DNA of 64,000 nt. Origin: Blumeriella jaapii. Its lineage: Eukaryota; Ascomycota; Leotiomycetes; Helotiales; Drepanopezizaceae. The number at the start of each line of letters is the position of its first letter. The stretch's first letter is position 1. The DNA lies in contig VWND01000069.1 of assembly GCA_009599575.1 (NCBI GenBank), positions 186,001 through 250,000 on the forward strand. The letters are read 5' to 3'. Shown one piece after another: positions 1-9,866 of the stretch. The notes below the pieces were generated by a model, which searched no databases, was not told the DNA's origin, and was given only the letters and a program-made list of their open reading frames with translations. Made by a program: the position numbers and the translations under genes.

Positions 1-920
1 ATCGACGAGAGCGACAGCGACTCTTCAGCGGGTGAAAACGATCAGGATAACGATGATTCCGAAGAGGAGGACGAGGAGGATATTCCAATGTCCGACCTCG
101 AGGATCTAGAAGACGACGAGAAAGAAGACCTCATTCCCCACCAGCGCCTCACAATCAACAATACAGTCGCCCTCACAGCAGCACTCAAACGGATCGCCTT
201 GCCCACGTCCAAAATGACGTTCTCCGAACATCAATCTGTCACCACACCGGCGCCTGTCCAGATTGCTGATGTGTCGGATGATCTCAATCGCGAGCTTGCA
301 TTTTACGCGCAGTCGCTATCAGCCGTGCAAGAGGCGCGCAAGCAACTGAAGGCCGAAGGTGTGCCGTTCACCCGACCTACGGACTACTTTGCCGAGATGG
401 TCAAGGCCGACGAGCACATGGCGAAGATTAAGGCGAAGTTGATTGACGAGGCAGCGAGCAAGAAGGCTAGTGCCGAAGCCCGGAAACAGAGGGATCTGAA
501 GAAGTTTGGCAAGCAGGTACAGGTTGCAAAGCTGCAAGAGCGTGACAAGGAGCGCAAGCAGACATTAGACAAGATCAAGGATTTGAAGAGAAGTATGTAT
601 CTCCCTGGCATATCATGTATGTGCCATGCTAATGACTTTGTCCAGAACGTCAAGGTGCCGACACCGAAGCCACGAATGAAGCAGATTTGTTCGACGTTGC
701 TGTCGAGGAGGAAATCGGCAGCAAGCCTTCAAGAAAAGACCGAATGGGACCCAACAAACGCCAAAAGAAGGACGAGAAATACGGCCACGGCGGCAAGAAG
801 CGTTTCAGCAAGAGTGGAGATGCTCAGAGCTCTGGTGATCTGAGAGGCTTCTCCAGCAAGAAAATGAAGGGCGTCGTGAAGCAGAGACCCGGAAAGTCGA
901 GGCGAGCAGGAAAGAAGTGA
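1..920 (+). CDS. EBP2: rRNA-processing protein EBP2 (5' partial)
   Basis: Nucleolar protein of the EBP2 family, required for 27S pre-rRNA processing and 60S subunit assembly. The reading frame is already open at base 1, so the N-terminus lies outside the window. Exons are 1-592 and 646-920; the 53-nt intron has GTATGT, a GCTAATG branch point and TCCAG. Visible features: an acidic stretch (about residues 1-45), the conserved core with LNRELAFYAQSL and GVPFTRPTDYFAEMVK, a Lys/Arg/Glu-rich probable coiled coil, and a very basic C-terminus ending RPGKSRRAGKK, typical of nucleolar proteins. The next gene (PUS4) converges from the other strand. Family assignment rests on the core motifs recognised by eye and is firm; the exact start cannot be seen. 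Confidence 0.93.
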
Positions 921-1993
921 GGCCGCATCTGTCATGCAACGTACAAAAGCGGGACAGGCATTGGGGCGTTTAGGTATCTGGGCTGGCATCGGTCGGGGTT
1001 TCTGCGATAGTTGTGTCGTGTGTAATTACCAATCACTTCTTCATGTCCAGCCGGATGACGAGTTGCTGTTCGTCCATTGAATACCTAGCTACTTAGGCTG
1101 AACAACGGCCGAGAATCCTCGGTTTCAGAAGCTCTTGCCGAACAGTCTGCCTCGTCCAGTGTCTGAAGCTGCTCGCTCGGGTTCTTAGATCGACGTGCAA
1201 CCAGATTTCTGGGCTTGATATCCTTGGATGTCGAGTCCGACGAGATGTCTCGAACAGCGCTTTTACATCCCACGTCAAATTGTAGAAGAATCGAGTTAGG
1301 AAGATTATCAAGATGGTCGTACTGTACAGCTTCATACCTAGCTTTATTCGTGCAGCACACTGGCATTGGCAATGGCAATGTGTAGGAGGACCTCCCAAGG
1401 CAGGGAAAGCTGTCTGACACCACCACGCACCTCTCGGCGACGGCCTTGCTTCTGCCAGGTTATTAAAAGACGCTTGCAAAAATGATGTGCTGCTTACTGT
1501 TCCTCGCGTGGGTATACATGCTACCTAAGGTACTCATGCGTCGGTACCTCCCAAGATCAGGATGCGTAAGGAAGTTGCTGTGCTCGGATGAAGCCGGTTA
1601 ATGAGGGAAGAAGGGAAGAGAGAGATGGACGGATGATTGGAAAAGAATCAATCACAACTACCAAACATGACGCCCGCTGGCTGAGGTTCGGAGTCATTGT
1701 GTGGTGCTTTTGTGCTACGTGTCCTAGGTATCTTATCTTACATGCGCTGCTTTCTCTCGCGCAAAGCCATAAGCGCCACCTTTTTTTCTAGGTACAAACC
1801 GCATCCTATCTACCTGTCATTGGTACGGAGCTGCGGGCAGATGCGTGGGTTCAATCGCATCAACGGAGAGATGAACTTGTCAGGCCTGGAGATGTCTTGC
1901 TGTAAAATCTGCTGCCGTCCGTACATGCTCTCCTCACCACCGTGGCTCATGGAAATGAGTAGCCTTCCCTCAGTAATATGATGGTGCCCAAGG
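921..1993. other. Intergenic region between convergent EBP2 and PUS4
   Basis: About 1.07 kb between two converging genes, so it holds two 3' flanks and no needed promoter. The minus-strand ORFs at 1085-1479 overlap each other in different frames and show no recognisable domain. I see no RNA gene or repeat here. Confidence 0.5.
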
Positions 1994-3453
1994 TCACTTC
2001 TCATGCTTGTAATGCCACTCGTCCAGGAGCTTCTCAACCTGCGGGCCCCAGACCTTCTCGCCCTGAGCCAAGTCCTCCCACTCTAGCACGTTCGTGCCCA
2101 GCGTAAAGTCGCCCTGTCGCGTTCGCTTCAGTTCCGCCATGAGCGCCGCTGATCCGACGGCCGCGCCCAGGTGACAGAGAGAGCGCACGTAGAACCCGGA
2201 CGTGACGGTCATGCGGAGCCTGGCAGCCGGCGGGCCCTTCGTCGGCGGGGAGGTGTCCGCAGCCTCAGAAGGGAGAGGGGAAGGGGAGGGAGAGGAAAGG
2301 CCGCCGGACATCATGGCCGCCTCTGCGGTGGATGATCGGGACGGTGCTGTTTTGCGTCTGGAGGCGGGCCGTTCGTGGACGAGGTCGTCTTGGTCCTCGC
2401 TAAGCTTGCGCTTCTTCTGCTCGAAGTTTGAGAGCGCGAGTTCTTCTGCTGTGGGCGGCAAAGGGTCGCTTTCATCTGCTTGTGATTCCTTCTTCGCTTC
2501 ATCCTTAATGTCCTCAGTCTTGAATGCCCCAGCTTCTAGCGTTGGCGGATGCTGCTCGGATGATGTGTGGTCAACGGTTTCTGCCTGACCTGCATCCGTG
2601 GCATCTTCCTTTACTGCAACTGAAGTGCCTTCCACGTTATGGGTTGAGGCTGTATCTGCCGTTGTTGCCTCCGCTTGTCCCTCGATTTCAACACTTTTGT
2701 CTTGTGCCGCTTCCGCCTTGCCCTTCAAAGTACCCGGGACCGCTTTCTCTTGCTCCCAGAGCTTGTTAGCGACGTTGACCTCGGCATATCCAGCCTCATC
2801 CGTTGGGGCCACGTGCTCATGAGTTCCTCCCTCCATCCACTCGAGCATCTCCAGGTTCAAGACCTCCACTGGTCGTCGCTCGATCTCTCTTGGTATCTCC
2901 TTCCCCTCTCTCGCATATTCGTACAGCGGCTTGCCGTTCATCTTCAAGGCGGAGAACAGTGGCGGCAGCTGCATGAGCTTGCCTCGGAACTGCTCCAAAG
3001 CGTCTTCGACCATCTCCTTGGTGATGTGGGCGTAGGGGGCGCGCTTCAGCACCTTGCCCACGCGGTCGTAGGTATCGGTGCTGGTGCCAAACAGCACGAC
3101 CGCCTCGTAGACTTTGGTGCAATTCAGGAAGTCCTGTAGGGCCTTCGTCCCCTTCCCCACGCCGGTAATCAGGACCCCCGTCGCCAATGGGTCGAGGGTT
3201 CCTCCATGGCCAATCTTCACCTGAATTGTCTTGTTTCGCCGCCGCTTTCGTTGGTTAGGAGCCTCTCGATTCCGAGTCTCCTTTTCCGCATCTATCCACG
3301 GCGCAAACAACTCCGAGTTGAAATGGCGCTGCAGGTCGCGCAGGACCTGGGCGGAGGTGATGCCCGTGGGTTTGTGAACGGCTGTAGTCAAGTTAGCCAC
3401 GGTATACCGATTGCGCTGCGCTGCACTTCTCTCGTACCAAAGACGCCTTCCAT
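1994..3453 (-). CDS. PUS4: tRNA pseudouridine-55 synthase, TruB/PUS4 family
   Basis: Makes pseudouridine 55 in the T-loop of tRNAs. The start was chosen by splicing: a 16-nt first exon (3453-3438, MEGVF plus one base) joins 3381-1994 across a 56-nt intron (GTACGA...CTACAG), giving MEGVFAVHKPTGITSAQVL, the usual TruB N-terminus. An uninterrupted upstream frame reaches 3568 but starts in low-complexity TNHQPPTTNH sequence and lacks this motif. Product 467 aa. The catalytic motif GHGGTLDPLATGVL puts the Asp near residue 69; downstream come KVYEAVVLFGTSTDTYDRVG and LPPLFSALKMNGKPLYEYAREG. About residues 230-400 are an acidic, Ala/Glu/Ser-rich insertion splitting the C-terminal part, whose conserved end (TVTSGFYVRSLCHLGAAVGS) is intact. 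Family is firm; the tiny first exon is inferred from consensus and homology. Confidence 0.93.
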
Positions 3454-3659
3454 GATCTTCCTGGGCGTCATCCTCCGGAAAAGAGCAGCAGGGGACATGA
3501 GTCCAGGCGGGAGTGGTGGTGGTTGTAAGGTGGTTGGTGGTTGGTGGTTGGTGGTTGGTGGTTTTCAAAAATTCTGGCCGAGTTGCGACGGGTCGGGTCG
3601 GCAGTAGTGGCTGACGCGCAAGCGTGCGGGCGGAGAATTATATGACGGTTCATTGCACA

Positions 3660-5640
3660 CGTTCATTTGGATGTATGATTATTTATTGAATTCAGCATTG
3701 GTTTCAGGCCTAGGCTTTGGCTATTAAAGGATTTCTCGTATCAATTTGTAATTGTGGTTTCAAATCAATACGAAGTAACGCTTTCTCGTTTCGATCAATA
3801 ATAGGTATTTACTTAAGTCGATATCGATCTGGCTTCAAATGTACAAGGACTTTCATTTTAGTATCTTCACAGTTATTGCTCAAATCAAGAAAATCATAGT
3901 CATTTACCTGAGTTCGAGAAAAACTCAGACTTAAAGCCGAATATTGTTTTAATTTACAACTATTTACTCAAATCGATAATATCTTAAACCTTTAGCATTA
4001 ACACTGGATTTCATTTATAATTCGTTATTTAAATTAATATTGTTAAGTTAATATCAATTCCAAGCAAAAGATTTAGTATCAGTAGTAGTATACGATTATT
4101 TACTTGGATTATAAATGAGTCAATTCAAGTACTTATTTGCTTTACTCGCGTTTAGTTTTCGTTGGAAATTATTATCTCAATTTAATATTAAATTCTCTCT
4201 CAAGTCCTGACAATGGATTAAATCTTAACAATCTTTTACTTAAATCGATATTGATTTACTTTCCAAGTCGTTCTTTTTAATTGATTCCAGTCGAGTTTGA
4301 TTTATGTCTAAGGTTATGTTTTCAATTCAATATTGAACTCTTTCGCAAGCCTTGATAACAAATATAATCTAAACAATCTTTTACTTGGATGATAATAATG
4401 ATAATATTAGTTAACGTCTAGCAGAGTAACGCAGTTGCCAGCTGCTATTCTGTACCTCTCTAAGAGTATAGAAACGTGCTAAGTGAAAGATTAATATAAT
4501 ACAAAGTCTATACGTATCGAAGAGTAAAAACCACGATGGGGAAAAGCTCTTTGAATACGTATATCCCGGGCCTCTCATCCCGCGGTATCGCAGCTCCCTT
4601 GTATAACTCTCAGAACATTTCATGAACAAGCTTGTAGCAGCGAGTTGTCTCTCGCAGGCTATCATACCTATGCACCGGCATGCCGCTTCGTGTCGATGCT
4701 CAATTTTGGCTCTTCCGACACCTTTCCAAGTGCAACGAGCGTCCTTCTGCCGCAGGAGAAGAATATCAATTACAGTCGAAAGGGCGGAAGGTTCGTACCA
4801 GGCACCACGTACAGGTATTGAGTCTAGCCCGCGAGGTCGTCGTCGCCGACGGCCTCGCACCCCGAAGGGCGGCATCCTTTACTTGGGCCGAGATTGATTT
4901 CTTATTAAGATAATCTTTTTAAATTGATATGGATCTAATTTGATTTTGTTTAAGATTTTATTTTTAATATAACATTATTATATAATATTTTATTCCTGAG
5001 CTTTTGAAATTGGATTTGATTCAAATAATTATTTATTTAAATCAAATTGAGTTTCGGTTCAGAATGATTTTCTTATTTCAATGTTTACTTTATTCCTAAG
5101 TCCCGACACTGGGACTTGTTTGAGAAACCATTTACTTAAATTGAGTTTGATTTCAGTTCCAAGTCGTTTTCTGAAATCAAAAGTCCCAAACGTCACGTTG
5201 TTTAATTTTTGGGCTCAGCTTATTCAGCCGAAATACCTACGCGGCTTACTCTCCTCGGCTAATTTCTACGCCCGATAGCCGCAGCTAACGACTTTAAAAA
5301 ATAACCGCTTTTGCTGTATAAAAAAAATACGGATACTCCAGTTAGGATTGTTCTTGCCTGTTTTGTCAAAGTTTCAAGTTGTTTTTCCTTTATCCCACTA
5401 GTGACTCATCCTAACTGTGGATCCCTGGTCAATTCCGGTTAGTCACCTACTGCACTGGCCCCACCTTAACTAGTGCCATTAGCGTCCCACACAACCATAA
5501 ATTGCTTGTTTAGCCTAGTAATTGGTTCTCTTCCTTTACACTCGTAGCCGAATTTAGCCGAAGAGCTACGCCAGATTTGGACCTTTTCAAGAATAAGCGA
5601 GGAACCCCCTTTCCCATTCCACGGATAGAAGCTAATTGAT
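3660..5640. repeat. AT-rich island with degenerate tandem motifs (RIP-like)
   Basis: About 2 kb of very AT-rich DNA without a credible gene. Related motifs recur: forms of ATTTACTTAAATCGAT are visible near 3808, 3963, 4240 and 5131, often followed by a TTCCAAGTCGTT-like string (4262, 5157). Longer relatives share ACAATCTTTTACTT at 4218-4245 and 4364-4388. Differences between copies are mostly C/T and G/A, as expected after RIP of a repeat. No transposase or reverse transcriptase domain was recognised in any frame. A more GC-balanced block (4540-4890) is listed separately. Confidence 0.7.
4540..4890. repeat. Dispersed repeat, copy A
   Basis: GC-balanced block inside the AT-rich island, matching a second block at 31360-31915. 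Shared landmarks in the same order: TCATCCCGCGGT / TGATCCCGCGGT, a TGTCGAT-GCTC segment, a GGCTCT-CC-GAC segment with TGCAAC, GCCGCAG, then TTCGTACCAGGCACC-CGTACAGGTATTGAG and a GCGAGGTCGTCGTCG tail ending at GGGCGGC. Similarity is highest in the last ~85 bp. Both copies stay open in more than one frame over the tail (RGRRRRRPRG on the minus strand), but no domain is recognisable, so coding ability is unproven. Confidence 0.72.
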
Positions 5641-5673
5641 CCATAGCCGAAGTCAACAACACCCAACGTCAAC

Positions 5674-7201
5674 ATGCCCAAAGATTGGAAGCGCGCCGCC
5701 AGCGAAAGCGACCAGAGTGACCATTCGGACGTAGCTGCTGCGCTTGACGCGTCCAAGACCGAGTCTTTCCAATTCAAGCCTTTGCATCATACACAACAAG
5801 CATACAAGAGAGACGCTTTAGCGATCGCAGAGAAGGCCGAGCTTTTCTACTCCCAGAACTCTGGCGGCGGCCTGTACGAGATCCATGCCATTCTCGCCGC
5901 AGTGAGTTCACCTTGCCTCAAGTTCACTTCCACTTGCTAATACTGTTCAGTGGGCTGGAGAATGCAGCGGTCGTGGTGAGACGTTCGTCGACAGCGTTCT
6001 GACTTGTCGCCGCATGGCTGCCACGCTCAAGTCAGCGCTTCAGAAGGACCTAGCTCTGACCGGAACCAAGTTCTACGCGTGGCTCGTTCAAGGCTGCCCC
6101 GACATTCAGATCGGAACTCCGTTCAACCCGTTCGCCGAGGAGCCTGTTGCTGCAGATCATGATCGCGCACAGCCAAACCGTGTTCTCCTGGTTGAAGTCC
6201 CTCAGATGATGCACATGGCAACAATGTCTACCCCGTATCACGGTGCGTACACGAGTCCCCAGTACACCAAGTGCCCCGTCACTGGGAAGAGCGCAGTGCA
6301 TGCCGTCCAAGCAACGTTGGCCGTGATCTTCCACGCCCAGGCCAGCGGCAGAGCCCCAGATATCCGAACCCTCACGCCGAGCACAATTGCAACAGTCCTT
6401 TACAAGGACTTCAGCCTTTGTCGCCGTCAAGTTGCGCAGGAACTGGTGCGCTATTTCGCCACGGACCTGGCCCGCGAGTTGAGTAAGGTTTTTGGAGATG
6501 AGAGCGCGCTTATTAGTTCTCTCCGCGCTGAAGCCGAACGCTCCACGTACCTCGACAATGCTTACCATAGGATCGACAAATATGCGCCTCAGGCCGTTCA
6601 TCAGTGGGGTCAGCTACAAGAGAAGAATTTCATGATCCATCGTCGGCGCTTGACACAAGCTCTTGGTGTTTCCAATCGGACCAAAAAACACCTTCGATCT
6701 TCCAGCGACGACCAGAGCGCCGCAGACGCCCCCAAGGTCGCTGCTACCAACCGCAACACCATTCCGCTCCGTACGTCTGGCCGTTCCGCTCGCAACCCAA
6801 ACCCCATTCCGCAGTCCGGTCTGCAGTCAGCTCCGCAGCCAGGTCCGCAGTCAGGTGTTCCCCTTCCGCAGTCAGGTGCTCCCCCTCCGCAGTCCGGTGC
6901 TCCCGCCGTCGTTCTGGCTGCCCGTGTTCCCGTCGTTCATCGCGACCCCAACATCGATCCAGCCCTGTACTTAATCACCTCGCCATCCGCATTCGAGCAG
7001 CGTCTTGCGACACAGCCCGTGAGTGCCCTCCCTGCCTCCCCTTCCACCACCTTCGCAGCGCTGACTTCTTCTTTCTCCCAGGACGTCGTCAACTCTGCCG
7101 AGATGCAAGAGATGATCATGAACATGCCAGAGGCAGGCAACGAGGAGCAAGCTTCCGAGAGCGACCAGTCGTCGGCCCGTCGTCAACGAACCCGCCTGTG
7201 A
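5674..7201 (+). CDS. Hypothetical spliced protein between two AT-rich islands
   Basis: Unrecognised fungal protein. ATG at 5674 opens exon 1 (5674-5901); a 49-nt intron (GTGAGT, TGCTAATAC branch, TTCAG) joins TGG at 5951. Read through to 7201 it is 492 aa. A second, cryptic intron is likely at 7019-7081: GTGAGT donor, GCTGAC branch point, pyrimidine tract and CCCAG; it is 63 nt, a multiple of three with no stop, so it hides in the open frame, and removing it gives 471 aa. The N-terminus is acidic and Ser/Asp-rich; a globular-looking middle (about 40-320) contains ECSGRGETFVDSVLTCRR and RVLLVEVPQMMHMATMS; the C-terminal third is low complexity with PQSGAPPPQSGAPAV-type repeats and a basic end. 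No signal peptide or membrane segment is seen. GC content contrasts with the flanking AT-rich DNA, so this is an accessory-type gene that escaped decay. Confidence 0.78.
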
Positions 7202-7329
7202 TGATGCCCTTTCTTTCCTCCCGCGCCTCGGGCCTGCTTTGCTGTCTCTGGGAACGCGCCGCCTGGATACCTTTCTTTTGGCATGCACGTCTGCCTTTTT
7301 CTGCACGACGTTGAAGCGAGCTGGAGTTA

Positions 7330-8880
7330 AAGGTTAGCTAGCGGTTGAGGATATGGGACATGGGACATGACATCTGGGATATGGGAAAAAGGAATAGGCC
7401 TATGGTTCCGCGAAAAGTGCTTTCTGCTACAAAATGCGAGCGAGGTTTTCAAGCTGTTTTTAAACACTTTGCATATCACGAAAACAATGCCCGCCGATCG
7501 GTTTTTAAAAGCGTGCGCTAATGAAATGAAATTGAATTGCAAAAAAGAAAAACCAACAGCTGCTGAAAATGCTCGTTCGTTACTAGAATTTCCAATCCCG
7601 GCTTTAGATCTGATTTTGATATTTTATAAAACCCGTATTACAAACATCGATTAACAACTTTCAAACATAAATCAAAGCCGAAACACAAACTACGATGTCT
7701 AAATCGACAATTGTTAAAGCGTTATCGAACCGTGATCTAAGCAGAATCGAAGGTGATTAAAGCAGAATCGAAGGTCTGTTTCACCACAGATGATATCGAG
7801 ATCGTGTCGAAACAAATAATATCGAAGATTATCCGGATTAACAATTATTAAATCTAAATCGACAAATGTTATTATTAAAGCGTTATCGAACCGTAATTTA
7901 AGCAAAATCGAAGATTATTAAAACAAAATCGAAGATATGTTTTTCAACGGATAACATCGAGATCGTATCGAAACAAAAAGTATTTTATCAGATCACATCG
8001 AGATTAAATCGAAACAAACAATATCAAAAAAAGTTTTTATAACATTTTATTTAAATATAAAAACCTAATTTTTAACAAAACAGTTTTATTTCAATTATCA
8101 AAAAGATTATCAGTAACAAATTGTCACGGTAAACGATTATAAACCAGGGAGCAAACGGGCATTTATTCGGAAGACTGAATCTTAGGGATTTATATGGGTA
8201 CGAGGGATCCGGCTGACTATATCCCTAGGAACCACCTAGGTTGATCCTGCTTTAGGACAAGTGGTCCTTGCCTCCGGCAAGTGACTGGTCCCGGTCCATT
8301 GACTGACTAGTTATGGTCGGGGCGTGCCCTTGACAATGCCCTTTGATACAAATATTCGTCGGTATTGCTTTACATATCTGCTTTTTTTTTACATTTATTT
8401 TATATATTTTATTTTTCTTTCCAAAAAAAAAAGGTTTAATAAAGAATTTTAATAATTTGTATACCTAGTATTAATCGATTATATAGCCAATCAGCATATT
8501 TCAAACGCTTAAACAACACAAGCTATCCAAACCAGCGGGTTAAAAAAACAATAAGTTCTGTATTACAAAAGTCTTTTTTTCTTTTGTAAACGAGCATAAA
8601 ACAACAAACAACGGAGCCGGAAAAAACGAAGAAACTTCTAAAAGGAAAATCAGTAAGTATATTTAGCAATTTCGATATCAAAGCAAAAGACAACTGAATT
8701 CAGCATTCAATACCCAAATCAATTATTTAATCGATTCCAGTATTTTTCTTTGGAAAAAAACTTTTCTTTCCGGGAGTTTTTAAACGCAAAGCTAATCAGA
8801 AATAGAAATAAGAAAAGACATTGAATACGAAGCAGAAGCGTGTTTCAAAATGCCGGGAAAATAAAATAAACCGAATCAAT
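7330..8880. repeat. AT-rich island with RIP-like tandem duplication
   Basis: About 1.5 kb of AT-rich, gene-free DNA. The clearest structure is a 155-bp direct repeat: copy 1 at about 7698-7852, copy 2 at about 7853-7996, followed by a partial third unit near 7990-8030 (CATCGAGAT-AA-TCGAAACAAA). Differences between copies 1 and 2 are largely G-to-A and C-to-T (for example GTGATCTAAGCAGAATCG against GTAATTTAAGCAAAATCG). A GC-richer remnant lies at 8150-8350. No transposon protein was recognised. Confidence 0.7.
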
Positions 8881-8889
8881 GGTATTCAA

Positions 8890-9370
8890 CAGTAGTAGCT
8901 CATCCTTTCTCATTCCATTCCATCTTATTCCGTCCCAGTCAAAACAAGGCAAGGCTCAGTTCCCTCCCCCCCTTTCACTCAGTAACCATACATACAAAGC
9001 CTTCCGCCTCCATCAACCAACCACCTCTTTTTTAATCCCTCACACCTGCTCCACACGTTGGTATCCTATTCACTCCTTCCTCTCTTCCCAGCTTTCAGCA
9101 ATTTGTGTTTTTGCCTGATAGACACATCCCATCCTTCATTCGCCCGCTGCTGGCTTGCCATCAAAAGATCTTTCGCCGTGGGCTACGCCATTGCCTTCCA
9201 ATCTGGCCGTCCATGCATTAGATTTCCATCTCCACTCCCTTCCTCACCTCGTCCTTCCTTCTCCCGACACACACTCCCAGTGCCACCCCAGCCACCAAAC
9301 CCGGTCCTCATCCTTTCCAAGCAAGCCCCCGGAAACGACGAGAAGAAGAACAACGAAAATCGCCGCAAGC
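8890..9370 (+). promoter_or_regulatory. Pyrimidine-rich leader upstream of the 9419 ORF
   Basis: Nearly 500 bp with strong C/T bias on the plus strand and several CCACC/CCAACC strings, the composition common in promoters and 5' leaders of fungal genes. It ends just before a short upstream ORF (ATG at 9379, stop at 9460-9462) that overlaps the start of the 9419 ORF in another frame. The role is inferred from composition only. Confidence 0.35.
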
Positions 9371-9418
9371 CGGGAACGATGAGCAACCAAACGAATGCCG
9401 CACCGTGCTCGGCAGCCA

Positions 9419-9565
9419 ATGGCCGGAGACACGTCGGAGAAGCAATCGCACAATCGATATAAACGCCTTCCTGGATGCTCGTCGTGTGGTGTGCGATGCG
9501 AGGTCGCCCAAGAAACCCTTCGCCACACGCACAAGTCCAGCGAGAAGAAGGAAAAAGAAACATGA
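9419..9565 (+). CDS. Small cysteine-motif protein (48 aa), candidate gene
   Basis: Intronless ORF of 48 codons, MAGDTSEKQSHNRYKRLPGC at the start, followed by a Cys cluster (CSSCGVRC, spacing C-x2-C-x3-C including the preceding Cys) and a charged Lys/Glu tail ending KEKET. In favour of a gene: it sits directly after a pyrimidine-rich leader, has a compact hydrophilic composition and a Cys motif resembling small zinc-binding fungal proteins. Against: it is short, and an overlapping upstream ORF (9379-9462) would reduce initiation at 9419. It converges on samB with about 300 bp between. Function unknown; it could also be a chance ORF. Confidence 0.42.
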   Translation: MAGDTSEKQSHNRYKRLPGCSSCGVRCEVAQETLRHTHKSSEKKEKET

Positions 9566-9866
9566 AACAAAAGAACAATGCGTTGCAGCAAAGGTATCGG
9601 CAATGACTCGACTAAATGAATGAACGCCTTCGATATGCAGATCTGTCGAGTTCGTTTGGTTTTTCGTAAATGAGGTCCCAAGAATCCGGGGGTTCGCTAT
9701 CATTTGTCTCTTCCACGCAATGAATCTCACGCCCGGATTGATGTGACGCTCGTGCTGTCGTTGTTGTCGTTGACATTAAATTAGAAAACTCGTCCTCGAG
9801 TGTTCCTGGCCTGTCCTCGAGCCAGGATCCGAGCCCATGACCGCCCGCGTCTCCATCCGCCAAGGC

